A DNA stretch of 64,000 nt from Halobellus limi (GTDB lineage: Archaea > Halobacteriota > Halobacteria > Halobacteriales > Haloferacaceae): NCBI RefSeq assembly GCF_004799685.1, contig NZ_CP031313.1, positions 124,001-188,000 on the forward strand. The letters are read 5' to 3'. A program made the translations under genes and the position numbers. Below the pieces are notes generated by a model. That model worked only from the letters and a program-made list of their open reading frames with translations, made no database searches and was not told the origin of the DNA. Below, piece by piece: positions 44,080 to 52,994 of the stretch; the first letter of the stretch is position 1, and each line of letters begins with the position of its first letter.

Positions 44080-44739
44080 ATGCGCACGAAACTTGCCCTC
44101 CTCGCGGTCGCCGCACTGCTCGCTCTCGGTACGGGTAGTGTCGTCGCCGCAATGGACACCCCTACGGCCGACACAGCGTCGGATGATGCATTGCCAGCCA
44201 ACTACACCGTTGACGTCATCAACTCCGGAGAGGTGAGTGATGAAGAGGTCGATCAGGTCATCGAGACGGCTTGGGCGAACCATACAGTCCGGAGTTACTT
44301 CGATGAGGTAACTGCCGTTCATTTCGAGGTATGGGCCTCAGAGTTGGACGAGAATGTGATCCACGTCAAGATTGCTCCGATTGAGGAGCCGGACGAGACA
44401 CGGGTCATCACCGACGTCAACCTCTCAAAGAAGCAGGTCACCTACATCGATGAACCGGTGAAACTCAACGCCTCCAACGCCATCACGATCGACGCCACCG
44501 ACTACGATCTCAACGATACGGAACACAGTCAGAACACGAACAATGAAGAAAACGCCACGAGACTCACAGCTGACCAAGCCACCCAGATAGAGCTGAACGA
44601 GAGCTCGATTGAACGTGGCGGAGACGGCACCTTCACCCTCGAAGTCGAAGACGACGACGAAACCACCACGACCGTCCCCTCAGAAGAGATTATCAGGATC
44701 GACCTGTCTCCAGAGAACCAGACAGTCAACGGCGAATAA
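44080..44739 (+). CDS. Exported PepSY-like protein
   Basis: A 219-residue protein with a Sec-type signal (LALLAVAALLALGTGSVVAA, cleavage likely after AMA/AAM) and an acidic mature part. The first block (AWANHTVRSYFDEV ... VITDVNLSKKQVTYI) looks PepSY-like. The second (NESSIERGGDGTFTLEVEDD) resembles the N-terminal block of the protein at 42520. The same length, shared blocks and shared operator-like arrays suggest the two exported proteins act together under the regulator encoded between them. Confidence 0.65.
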   Translation: MRTKLALLAVAALLALGTGSVVAAMDTPTADTASDDALPANYTVDVINSGEVSDEEVDQVIETAWANHTVRSYFDEVTAVHFEVWASELDENVIHVKIAPIEEPDETRVITDVNLSKKQVTYIDEPVKLNASNAITIDATDYDLNDTEHSQNTNNEENATRLTADQATQIELNESSIERGGDGTFTLEVEDDDETTTTVPSEEIIRIDLSPENQTVNGE

Positions 44740-45004
44740 CACTAACCGACATTAAAACACGCTCCAGTTCTCTTTCTTTCTAATAGGGTTTCAACAGAGC
44801 CAGTTGTGCATAGTACGCAACGGTTCCCGAGAGAGGCAACAACAGCACCCCAACGCGACTGCATTGAGCACAAAAGGGCGCGATGAGCATCTTGATGTTC
44901 TCGTTTCGTGGAATCTGTTGGTCGGGCGCAATAATGTTCGGAACCGGTTCTTTGAGCTTCCAGGAACAATCTATAGCGGTTTCAGGGTAAAATGAGTCTT
45001 GAGT

Positions 45005-45856
45005 TCAGTACTGTGGGTTCGTATTTTCTTGATCGGGTCGGTCAGCAGTCGATGCAGAATCAAGATCAGCAAAAAATTGCATCGTTGCGAAATTCAAACC
45101 GAGGCCGATGAAACCGCCAGCGAGAATACCAACCAAGAGCCCGAGGACGGGCACGTTCACGACGATCCCAGTCGCTACCGGAGACACAGCGAACACGAAC
45201 AGCGAAAAGCCGATGGCGTACGTGAGATACGGTCCCCCTTCGATTGCAAGCGCGTACGATGCCCGAGCCGCGTCAACGAGTCCTCGATCTCGAATGACGA
45301 TCAGATACGGCGTTCCATAGAAGAGGTACGCCACAATCAGGAAGATTACCATCCCTGGAAGAAGAACCAATAGCGCTGCACCACTGAGGCTGCCAGTGAG
45401 TGACTCAACCCCGAACACTCCCACTGCAAGCGGCAGTAACACGAGGAATGGAATCGTAGTCAACACCAGAAACGGGAGAAAATACGTACGACTGTTTTGG
45501 AGAAACGCGTACGGATTACCATCGAGGGCATTGCTGAGACTGCCGAAATAACCCGCTTGGATCGTTGCCTGAGCGATCACCAAGAGAGGAACCGTGAGGA
45601 ACACGAATGGCAGCAGCTCGATCGGCAGCCCAGTATTCACGGACACACCGGAATTAGGGACGCTGACGAACTGCCACACAGTGATGACCGAAAGCGGAAA
45701 CCCGAGTTTGAACCCAATGTGGCCGCCATCGAACGTGGTGATCGCTGTGATCTTGTTCGTATCTAATAGCGCAAACAGGATCGGAACGAGTACCAACACC
45801 AGATGCTCACTCGCACGACTCATCCCTGCCGAAAGGCGTGTCAGAAAACTCGGCAT
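45005..45856 (-). CDS. Multi-pass membrane protein, unknown
   Basis: A 283-residue hydrophobic protein with about six membrane spans, including LIVIRDRGLVDAARASYALA between helices and a final Gly-rich hairpin (VPVLGLLVGILAGGFIGLGLNF). The N-terminus RASEHLVLVLVPILFALLD starts the first span. This plan occurs in uncharacterised haloarchaeal membrane proteins. No motif points to a substrate. Upstream sequence to 46235 holds no related gene. Confidence 0.7.
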   Translation of the reverse strand: MPSFLTRLSAGMSRASEHLVLVLVPILFALLDTNKITAITTFDGGHIGFKLGFPLSVITVWQFVSVPNSGVSVNTGLPIELLPFVFLTVPLLVIAQATIQAGYFGSLSNALDGNPYAFLQNSRTYFLPFLVLTTIPFLVLLPLAVGVFGVESLTGSLSGAALLVLLPGMVIFLIVAYLFYGTPYLIVIRDRGLVDAARASYALAIEGGPYLTYAIGFSLFVFAVSPVATGIVVNVPVLGLLVGILAGGFIGLGLNFATMQFFADLDSASTADRPDQENTNPQY

Positions 45857-46235
45857 TAGAGCCCCTCTTCAGTTTCTATTGGAGTGCACAGACCAGTCGA
45901 AGGTGACCAGTTGTGGACCGAAGATGTGCGTCGAGGCCGTAATAACGAGGCGATCAGAGTGGTCGCAACAGAGTGGGGAACCATTTACGACGAAGTCTAT
46001 CAGAATGGTAGTTAATCCCTTCTGTGACTCAAACAGCTGCAGAGTAACGGACCGGGGCCCCAACCGATAGCAAGTAAACGGGTGTCGATTAGTCCGTATG
46101 CACTGTGAGCCCACCCCCCGTCATCTCAACTCCACCCGCTCGCGTGTATTCGACGCCTACTGATCGAAGAAACTGACCAATCGTAGTGGAGAATCACCAC
46201 GAAACGGAGATCCGGATAGTGGGTACGAACTCGGA
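45857..46235. other. 379-bp gap without a recognised gene
   Basis: Several short open frames occur on both strands, but none has haloarchaeal acidic composition or a recognisable domain. No terminal repeats were seen. It may contain the promoter of the membrane protein to its left. Confidence 0.5.
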
Positions 46236-46547
46236 TCAGACCGGGCCTTTGTATTTGGATTTGATTTTGTCGCCTTCCCGCCACTGCCAGTAGTAGTAGC
46301 GGTTGTCGTTGATCTCCTTGATCGTAATCGTTGCTTTCGAGGGGACGTCGTCAGGGAGGTCCTCGGGGCGCTCCTCAGGTGTATCGGTGTCAGCTGCAGC
46401 GTCAAGGCGCTCCGCTCTGGCTTTGTGTTCTGCCAAGGCCTCGGCGTAGCGTGCAACCTCCTCAAGAAGTTCAGGCGAATACTCTTGGAGCGTCGTAACC
46501 GCTTCAACAGGGAGCTCAGTCGGTGGCGTGGGTGGCTCGTAGGACAT
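46236..46547 (-). CDS. Small haloarchaeal plasmid-type protein (DUF6788-like)
   Basis: A 103-residue protein. An acidic helical N-terminal half (ELLEEVARYAEALAEHKARAERLD) is followed by a conserved C-terminal motif ATITIKEINDNRYYYWQW and a GDKIKSKYKGPV tail, seen in a family of small haloarchaeal proteins that often sit on plasmids. The role is unknown. The basic, aromatic end could bind nucleic acid. Inverted repeat B lies 14-58 bp upstream of its start and probably overlaps its promoter. Confidence 0.7.
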   Translation of the reverse strand: MSYEPPTPPTELPVEAVTTLQEYSPELLEEVARYAEALAEHKARAERLDAAADTDTPEERPEDLPDDVPSKATITIKEINDNRYYYWQWREGDKIKSKYKGPV

Positions 46548-46560
46548 CGTTGTGACTCGT

Positions 46561-46605
46561 CTTAACCAACGAAGAGCCGGAGAAACAATAGCTCTGTTGG
46601 TTAAG
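46561..46605. repeat. Inverted repeat B (CTTAACCAAC / GTTGGTTAAG)
   Basis: 10-bp perfect arms (46561-46570 and 46596-46605), with matching AGAGC/GCTCT next to them after a 2-bp bulge. The spacing resembles repeats A and C. It sits immediately upstream of the small gene starting at 46547. Confidence 0.75.
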
Positions 46606-46658
46606 ATGATGGTTGTCTTCTGGTGTGTGAGTCAATCAACATCAAATCGAGTCGATAA

Positions 46659-46683
46659 AACACCCCTCGTTGCCGGTGTAAAC
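46659..46683 (-). promoter_or_regulatory. Isolated ORB-like element
   Basis: Read leftward this is TTTACACCGGCAACGAGGGG then TGT, differing from the origin repeats near 60.6-61.2 kb at only a few positions. It lies about 14 kb from those repeats and 54 bp from inverted repeat B. It may be a secondary Orc1 binding site or a relic of a rearranged origin. Confidence 0.65.
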
Positions 46684-46890
46684 ATCTCTGAGAAGACTGC
46701 TCGACGCTGTTCGTTGTTGTCTAGAAGGAAATTGTGTGATCCAATTACCCAACAAAGAACGAGATCTTGACCCCTGCGGGTGTCGAACACTGGTACCGGA
46801 ACGACAGCGACGATCGTGGGTCGTTTTTGTATGTGGTCCCGAAAGGCGACGACGAGATCACCCTCCAGGAGTAATCGCACCGGGAACAGA

Positions 46891-47214
46891 CTACCGATCG
46901 GTCGCAATCTGCAGAGAATACGCGATACACAGGAGCCCGGCAAGCTGGATTACCCTGACGAGGAGACGCACGACATTCTGGAGGTCAATCGGAATAATAC
47001 GGAAGGCGAGCAGCCCTTGTCCGGTGACTGCAAGCGTGTACGTGACACCAAAGAGCAGGATCATCCCGACCGAGAGCCACCGCATCGAGCGTTCATCATT
47101 CCGTCTCAGCCCGCGGTACGCTTGGTAGCCAATATAGAGTCCGATTAGCGCCGAGGCCGTTGCTGCCAGCCCCGCAAGCAGCCCAACAGGGGAGCCGAGT
47201 CCGACAACGGACAT
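46891..47214 (-). CDS. Small membrane protein (DUF7521-like)
   Basis: A 107-residue protein with three predicted membrane spans: GLLAGLAATASALIGLYIGY, LSVGMILLFGVTYTLAVTG and VIQLAGLLCIAYSLQIAT. A conserved-looking loop, YQAYRGLRRNDERSMRWLS, lies between spans one and two. It is encoded directly after a winged-HTH regulator, its ATG overlapping that gene's TGA. This regulator/membrane protein pair recurs in haloarchaea. The function is unknown. Confidence 0.72.
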   Translation of the reverse strand: MSVVGLGSPVGLLAGLAATASALIGLYIGYQAYRGLRRNDERSMRWLSVGMILLFGVTYTLAVTGQGLLAFRIIPIDLQNVVRLLVRVIQLAGLLCIAYSLQIATDR

Positions 47215-47579
47215 CAGAACTTCCCCCACAGGCGCGTCAACTGATCTGCGACGTCGTCACTTTCTGGCCCTCGGTTGAGGTCCCATCGGAGTTCACCATC
47301 CGAAATAGTGACCTCAAATCGATGCAACCTGGACACGTACACCGTCTCGTGATGGCCATCCGATCGCGGTCGGGTCCGCTCACCAACGAGATCGACATCG
47401 CTCAAACGGTCGAGCCGTCGATAAATCGACGACGTGGAAAGCCCACAGTGCTCACTCAGTTCGGTAGCCGACATTGGCCGGTCGCTGGTCGCCACCAGAA
47501 TCGACCGTGTGTGCTCGTCGTCCAACAACGCGACGACGGTCGCGAGGTCCACGTCGGCCATCTCTTGCTCAGATCTCAT
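47214..47579 (-). CDS. ArsR-like winged-HTH regulator
   Basis: A 121-residue regulator. The HTH lies in MSATELSEHCGLSTSSIYRRLDRLSDVDLV, preceded by LLDDEHTRSILVATSDRP, typical of haloarchaeal ArsR/MarR-like proteins that respond to a membrane partner or stress. The C-terminal RFEVTISDGELRW is the wing region. The ATG at 47579 starts MRSEQEMADVDL. It is translationally coupled to the small membrane protein. Confidence 0.82.
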   Translation of the reverse strand: MRSEQEMADVDLATVVALLDDEHTRSILVATSDRPMSATELSEHCGLSTSSIYRRLDRLSDVDLVGERTRPRSDGHHETVYVSRLHRFEVTISDGELRWDLNRGPESDDVADQLTRLWGKF

Positions 47580-47670
47580 TAGGTATGTACAAAAGTACTG
47601 TATTCCAGACACGAGCACATCGCAGGAGAACCACTGTCGGCCCCCGTTTACTGGCACCCGTGCGGCGACA

Positions 47671-48915
47671 TCACGCATCGGTTTCCCCCCGCAAGTCCAC
47701 GGTAAAGAGTACGTGGAAATGAGTGCCGCCCGTCGAGTACACGAGGGAGATGCCCTCTGCATCCAGGTGATCGCTCAGATCGACGGTCGCCTCCGCACCA
47801 GGTGACACTGAATCATCGTCGCTGTCCGACCAGAGGGGCTGTTTCTCGAGTTCGCCAAAGTCCTCCGGGCGATCGAGGTCGTAATAAAGCCGGTCCGCGG
47901 AGACCGACTCACCAGCCTCGTGTCGAAACGTGACGCGCGTTGCGTCCGCGTCTTGGGTCACACCCCACGTCACTTGTGGGAGGTCGTACTCGGGCGCAAT
48001 CTCGGTATTTGAGTTGAATGGGACTTGCGCTTCAACCGTCGCAAGCGACCCGTCGATCTGGACGTCAAACGTTTCGGCTTCCGTAGTGAATCGATATCCA
48101 CCTTCTTTCAGCGCCTGCTTCAGCGCTGATTCCGCCGGCACACGGTCGTTCTCGTAGTGATAAGTGACGACTTGATACGCCGTCTCGCCATCGAATCTGA
48201 ATGCATCGGCGAGCATCGCTGGTCGGCCTGTCGGATCGTGGATGTCCGTGTTGACGAGGAGATGAGCGTTCCCACCAGCGGCCGTTGTGAGCTGTTCGAA
48301 CCGTGCGTTCTCCTCGTGATATCGAGGCCGTTCCCCAGCGCCGGCATCGATCACCGCCTCGAGCTTTGGCTGGTCGTGTTGTTGTACACTCGTCCAGACA
48401 ACGACGCCGTCGCCGACAGCGACACGACGGGGCACGTCCGAACGAGCGAACACAACGTAGTCTCGATACTGGCCAGTGCGTTCGTAGCCGCTGTCAGTGA
48501 TGGTCTGAGTGACCTGCGTCCGGTCGAAGGAGGCCTCGATGACGGTGCCGAAGATCGAATCAACGAGGAGGTCGTAGTTCTCGAAGCCGATGCCAAAGTA
48601 ATTGATATTCGCCTTACTGTAGGCACGCCGCGCGATGAACTCCTCGGGAGCGTCGGGTCGAGGAGCGGTCGGCTGTACGGTGGCGAAAGAATACCGATCG
48701 GGTGGGGATTCTACACTCGTTGGTGCGGGGAGCCATCGTCGATACGCCGGATCACCCCCGCTTGGGACAGTCAGGCGACCATAGCGCTGATTGCCACCGA
48801 GTGGGGGGAGACTGGAGAGACATCCAGCAGTCAGTAGTGGGAGAGCTGCACCGCCGGCAGCGAGGAGCTGTCGACGTGTTCGGTCGTTGGAGGGCCGATG
48901 TCGTTGTGGGGACAT
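47671..48915 (-). CDS. Tat-exported lipoprotein, unknown
   Basis: A 414-residue protein starting MSPQRHRPSNDRTRRQLLAAGG, a Tat signal, with a lipobox-like LTAGC. The large extracellular part has two similar-looking halves with repeated YERTGQYRDYVVFARSD and YQVVTYHYENDRVPAESALKQAL themes, and a C-terminal beta domain (ATRVTFRHEAGESVSADRLYY). I do not recognise a catalytic motif. It lies upstream of the ArsR-like pair in the same direction but is separated by about 90 bp. Confidence 0.72.
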   Translation of the reverse strand: MSPQRHRPSNDRTRRQLLAAGGAALPLLTAGCLSSLPPLGGNQRYGRLTVPSGGDPAYRRWLPAPTSVESPPDRYSFATVQPTAPRPDAPEEFIARRAYSKANINYFGIGFENYDLLVDSIFGTVIEASFDRTQVTQTITDSGYERTGQYRDYVVFARSDVPRRVAVGDGVVVWTSVQQHDQPKLEAVIDAGAGERPRYHEENARFEQLTTAAGGNAHLLVNTDIHDPTGRPAMLADAFRFDGETAYQVVTYHYENDRVPAESALKQALKEGGYRFTTEAETFDVQIDGSLATVEAQVPFNSNTEIAPEYDLPQVTWGVTQDADATRVTFRHEAGESVSADRLYYDLDRPEDFGELEKQPLWSDSDDDSVSPGAEATVDLSDHLDAEGISLVYSTGGTHFHVLFTVDLRGETDA

Positions 48916-49148
48916 ACCGCAGTCTAACACTGAAGCCTCACGGCTGTATAAGTGAAGTCTCAGCCTCAGCCGAGTGCAGTCCGTCGATATGTTTTTATAT
49001 CCGAGTGGATGGATGCACTCGCACCTGAAATCCGGACTACTGTGGCGGGGGCACAGAGTCCAAAGCGAGTACGAAATACACCGGAAATATGGGAAACGCA
49101 GTCAGAATAACGAGGGCAGCCGACCACGGAGCCGGAAGATGATGGCAT

Positions 49149-49811
49149 TTACCTCGATTGGCCAGCAATTTTGTGAGCCATTCGTGCGTGCGCTTTCTGT
49201 AGGTGGGCCGCTGCCGTAGAGGAGGCACAATCCAACTCCGCAGCAACGTCTTCGACAGACGCAGTACGCGGAACCTCGTAGTATCCAAGGTCAACGGCGA
49301 CCGTCACTGCCTCTCGTTGACGTTCGGTTAGGAGCGATGCAGAGACGTCCAATCCCTGCCCGTATGCACTGAGCTGTTCGATCTGCACATCAAATTCGGC
49401 GGGGAACTCATCAACGACCGCCTGAATATCCTCTGGCCGGCCGATGATCTCCATTCTCGTGTCTCCACCGTCGGTAAATTCGATCGGTGGGATAGTGAGT
49501 ATGCGGCGGTGAAGAAACGGTTCTCGAAACACAGCATCTTCCTCGCGGGTCGCGTGTTCGACGTACACATAAAACGACTCACTGTCGAGATGGGCGGTCG
49601 CGTAGTCGGTGACGAAAGGGGCATCCTCAAGGGCAGCACTGTATGCTTCGTGGTCACCGACGACGCGGAAGAGCATCACGTCAATTTCCTCGGGCGTCGT
49701 CGTCCAGTTCCACAACTGCGTGAGAGATGCGTCGTCGCTCTCCATCAAAAACTCGTGCATCGGATTTCGGGAGGCCGACGGTTCTCGAACCGTGAGTTGG
49801 ACGTATTTCAT
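49149..49811 (-). CDS. Bat-type HTH regulator 1
   Basis: A 220-residue protein ending in the HTH_10 domain of bacterio-opsin-activator-type regulators: LTERQREAVTVAVDLGYYEVPRTASVEDVAAELDCASSTAAAHLQKAHARM. The N-terminal 140 residues form the usual sensor-like region. It is divergent from the orphan NuoCD gene (start 49960) with 148 bp between starts, and may regulate it. A TATA-like sequence lies leftward near 49830. Confidence 0.88.
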   Translation of the reverse strand: MKYVQLTVREPSASRNPMHEFLMESDDASLTQLWNWTTTPEEIDVMLFRVVGDHEAYSAALEDAPFVTDYATAHLDSESFYVYVEHATREEDAVFREPFLHRRILTIPPIEFTDGGDTRMEIIGRPEDIQAVVDEFPAEFDVQIEQLSAYGQGLDVSASLLTERQREAVTVAVDLGYYEVPRTASVEDVAAELDCASSTAAAHLQKAHARMAHKIAGQSR

Positions 49812-49959
49812 TTTCTGCTGGGTGTGGTATATTAAAGGACGCGAGTGTGTCCGACTAAATTATTTTCCAAGTTAATAGATAACTATCAGACGTTATGGTA
49901 CCGGGATGCCCCGTACGTGAATCGGGTTTGACTACAGTTGGAGTGTGGTGGTGACAACG

Positions 49960-51639
49960 ATGAGCCTACCAAATCCCGAGCAATCGCCGCAGGCGATCGA
50001 GCACTCACCAAACAGCCTCTACGACGAGATTGTAGCCCTACTAGGAGACCGAGTGATCGCTCACGAAGAGCACCTCAATGCCGACGGGTTCGTGATCAGA
50101 CCCGACACAGTGCGGGACGTTCTCCAAGATCTCAAGACGGAAGCAGGGTTTGATCACCTCTCCTGTATCACCGCCCAGGAGTATCCGGATCGATACGAAA
50201 CCATCTACCATCTGAAGAGCTATGCGGACCCGACGCGCGAACTGTCGATCGTGGTGCCGACGCCAACAGGAAAGCCAAAAAGCCAGAGCGCCGAGCCAGT
50301 ATTTCGAACGGCCGAATGGCACGAACGAGAGGCGTACGATCTCGTCGGGATCTCCTACGACGACCACCCGGATTTACGGAGGATTCTTCTCCCGGAAACG
50401 TGGCACGGCCACCCCCTCTCACAGAATTACGATCAGGACCGTCCACAAATCGTCCCGTTGGAAGAACACGCCAACCCGCTCGACGAGGACCACCGTGGGT
50501 CGGGTGCGGAGTCGGATACGATGTTTCTCAATATCGGTCCGCATCACCCGTCTACGCACGGCGTCCTTCACGTAAAGACCGTTCTCGACGGAGAAGTTGT
50601 GGTCGATGTCGAGCCAGACATTGGCTACATTCACCGGTGTGAAGAGCAGATGTGCCAGCAGGGAACGTATCGGCATCAGATTATGCCGTATCCCGATCGG
50701 TGGGACTGGAGCGGCGCGGGCCTGCTGAACGAGTGGGCGTATGCTCGAACTGCAGAGACACTAGCCGATATCGACGTCCCCGAGTACGCGAAGATAATCC
50801 GGACGATGTCGGCGGAGCTCTCGCGGATGCTCTCACACTATCTGGCCGTCGGGACGTACGCGTTGGACGTCATCGGCGAATTCACTGCGGCGTTTATGTA
50901 CGCTATCAAGGATAGGGAGCGGGTCCAGTCGCTCTTGGAGGATTTGACCGGTCAGCGATTGATGTTCAACTACTTCCGGCTGGGTGGCGTCGCGTGGGAT
51001 CTCCCGGAGCCACGCGCGGAGTTCCTCGAAGCAGTCCGCGAGTTTGTGGCGACGGTCCCCGAACGGATCGATGAGTATCAGGATCTGCTTATCAATAACG
51101 AGGTGTTCCAGTTGCGGACGATCGATACTGGCGTGCTCGATCCCGAAGCTGCCAAATCGTACGGGTGTACGGGGCCTGTCGTCCGCGGTTCGGGGGTCGA
51201 TTATGATCTCCGCCGCGACGATCCGTACGGGTATTACGAGGAACTCGACTGGGAGGTCGTCACGCAGGACGGTTGTGACAACTTCGCCCGGTTGCTCGTC
51301 CGCCTCTACGAGCTTGCTGAATCGGCGAAGATCATCGACCAATGTGCCGATCTGCTTGAAGAGTGGCCTGCGGCGGACCGAACAGTGCAGGCAAACGTTC
51401 CGCGAACTCTCAAACCCGGTCCCGACGTCGAGATATACAACGCTGTGGAGGCGGCCAAGGGTGAACTCGGTATCTACATCCGGGCAGACGGCACGGACAC
51501 GCCCGCGCGGTTCAAAATCCGGGGCCCGTCGTTCTCGAACCTCTCGGCACTCCCAGAAATGGCCGAAGGAGAGTTCGTCGCCGACCTTGTTGCAACCATC
51601 GGGAGTCTCGATACGATTATGGGGGAGGTCGATCGATAA
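49960..51639 (+). CDS. nuoCD: Orphan NADH-quinone oxidoreductase subunit CD
   Basis: A 559-residue fused NuoC-NuoD protein. The C part (about 20-160) ends in AEWHEREAYDLVGISYDDHPDLRRIL. The D part starts at LNIGPHHPSTHGVLH and includes the quinone-site region IGYIHRCEEQM and a C-terminal GELGIYIRADGTDTPARFKI. In complex I this pair links the electron-transfer arm to quinone. No other nuo gene is present, so it is probably an extra copy that substitutes for or modifies the chromosomal subunit. ATG 49960 begins MSLPNPEQSPQ. Confidence 0.92.
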   Translation: MSLPNPEQSPQAIEHSPNSLYDEIVALLGDRVIAHEEHLNADGFVIRPDTVRDVLQDLKTEAGFDHLSCITAQEYPDRYETIYHLKSYADPTRELSIVVPTPTGKPKSQSAEPVFRTAEWHEREAYDLVGISYDDHPDLRRILLPETWHGHPLSQNYDQDRPQIVPLEEHANPLDEDHRGSGAESDTMFLNIGPHHPSTHGVLHVKTVLDGEVVVDVEPDIGYIHRCEEQMCQQGTYRHQIMPYPDRWDWSGAGLLNEWAYARTAETLADIDVPEYAKIIRTMSAELSRMLSHYLAVGTYALDVIGEFTAAFMYAIKDRERVQSLLEDLTGQRLMFNYFRLGGVAWDLPEPRAEFLEAVREFVATVPERIDEYQDLLINNEVFQLRTIDTGVLDPEAAKSYGCTGPVVRGSGVDYDLRRDDPYGYYEELDWEVVTQDGCDNFARLLVRLYELAESAKIIDQCADLLEEWPAADRTVQANVPRTLKPGPDVEIYNAVEAAKGELGIYIRADGTDTPARFKIRGPSFSNLSALPEMAEGEFVADLVATIGSLDTIMGEVDR

Positions 51640-51935
51640 TGGCATCAATTCGGTCTGTTCGCAACACAACCGGTGAGGAAGTCGTCTGTATTGCCTGCGG
51701 TGACACGATCTCGCGTTCGGATGCCCGCGAATACGATAAATACGGGGACCGATGGGACCGCGAGGGGAAGACCTTCGAGTACCTCTGTAAGCCGTGTCAC
51801 CGCGACTGTTGTCACCAACCACGAACGGGGCTCGAAGAAACGCTGATCAACGCGGGAGCTGGTGAAACCGAGCAACCCACCTTTCTTCGACAGTATCGAC
51901 GACTCGCCGCAGACAGTCAACAGACAGAATCGTAG
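51639..51935 (+). CDS. Small zinc-ribbon protein
   Basis: A 98-residue protein with CIACGDTISRSDAREYDKYG and LCKPCHRDCCHQ, two Cys pairs that should bind zinc. Its start overlaps the last base of the nuoCD stop codon, so the two are translationally coupled. The family is known in haloarchaea without a defined role. It could assist or modify the NuoCD protein, judging only from the coupling. Confidence 0.78.
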   Translation: MASIRSVRNTTGEEVVCIACGDTISRSDAREYDKYGDRWDREGKTFEYLCKPCHRDCCHQPRTGLEETLINAGAGETEQPTFLRQYRRLAADSQQTES

Positions 51936-52103
51936 AGATATTCCCTCGAGGAGCGTATGTGAGTGTGGACCGAAACGGGTGGCCTACCTTCGATCTAGGA
52001 GATCAGCAGTAGTCCTGATTTTACCGGCTGATGTTGCACCGCGCCGCCCGCCCCCGTTCGCCAAAGGAAGATCGGACAGCCGATTGCTACCGCTCCGATG
52101 TGG

Positions 52104-52994
52104 TCACTCGACGATAATCGCTCCTCGCATTCCCAGAGTTTCGTGAGGATCACACCGATATCGATACGTTCCAGATTCTGCGAACGTCTGTGTGAACTGC
52201 ACACCTGACGTCGAAACGACGCCATCAGTGCCGATATCGTGATCCTCGAACGTCACTGTATGAGGGCCACTGCCGGCCCACTGCCATTCGACAGTCGTCC
52301 CGGAAGCGATCTTCAGTACTGGTGGCGTAAACACGAACGGGTTGTTGGTATCTGGTGCGCCGACAGTAACTGTCGCCGTGTCAGTGTCGGTGCGATCGAC
52401 GACGTCACCGGTGAAATTAGGCGCTCTGGCGACCCAATCATCAACCGCAGGATAGCCCGTCGAAGGTACCTCTTCGACGATTACTGCTCCCTTCATTCCG
52501 GCGTCTTGGTCTGGCTCGGATATGAACTGATAGACACCGGGCTCCTCGAAGATGTAGTGATAACTAGTGCCCGATTGGGCGTTCGGCGTGCCGCTATCGA
52601 ACGTGCCGTCGACGGCGACCACGTTGTGTTCGTCACCGTGGCCGGTCCAGTCCCAGCGGACGTTCGTCATCGGTCGCACGTGGATGACCGGCGGATCAAA
52701 TGCAAGCGCATCGCCAACCGGTTCACCAACGGTGATCGTCGGCTGGACACCCGCACCGAACCGTTTCGGGGTGCCGTCATACCCGTTCGCATCCGCGAGC
52801 CACGTTTCCAGTGATTCCATAGGAGTCGTGGATGTGCTTGCCGTGTCCGTTGCCGTCGATGGCTCCGTCGTTGGAGGGGCCGGTCCCGTCGATGGTTCCG
52901 CTGCGTCAGTTGTCGTAAGACAGCCAGCCATACCGAGAAAGCCAGCGAGGGCGGTTCCTTTGAGGTACGACCGTCGGGAGGGAGACCAATTCAT
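52104..52994 (-). CDS. Two-domain halocyanin-like lipoprotein
   Basis: A 296-residue exported cupredoxin starting MNWSPSRRSYLKG (Tat) with lipobox MAGC and a Thr/Pro-rich linker. Domain 2 keeps all type-1 copper ligands: His in GPHTVTF, then Cys, His and Met in RCDPHETLGMRG. Domain 1 keeps HNVVAV and the methionine but reads FISEPDQDAGM, so Cys and His are lost and it probably cannot bind copper normally. It should carry electrons outside the membrane, perhaps linked to the nearby respiratory gene. Confidence 0.9.
   Translation of the reverse strand: MNWSPSRRSYLKGTALAGFLGMAGCLTTTDAAEPSTGPAPPTTEPSTATDTASTSTTPMESLETWLADANGYDGTPKRFGAGVQPTITVGEPVGDALAFDPPVIHVRPMTNVRWDWTGHGDEHNVVAVDGTFDSGTPNAQSGTSYHYIFEEPGVYQFISEPDQDAGMKGAVIVEEVPSTGYPAVDDWVARAPNFTGDVVDRTDTDTATVTVGAPDTNNPFVFTPPVLKIASGTTVEWQWAGSGPHTVTFEDHDIGTDGVVSTSGVQFTQTFAESGTYRYRCDPHETLGMRGAIIVE

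Noticed and set aside
49037-49150. Small membrane protein on the minus strand (hydrophobic run AALVILTAFPIFPVYFVLAL)
   Set aside because: The hydrophobic stretch is attractive, but there is no good start codon or promoter and the upstream part overlaps the Bat-type gene in another frame.
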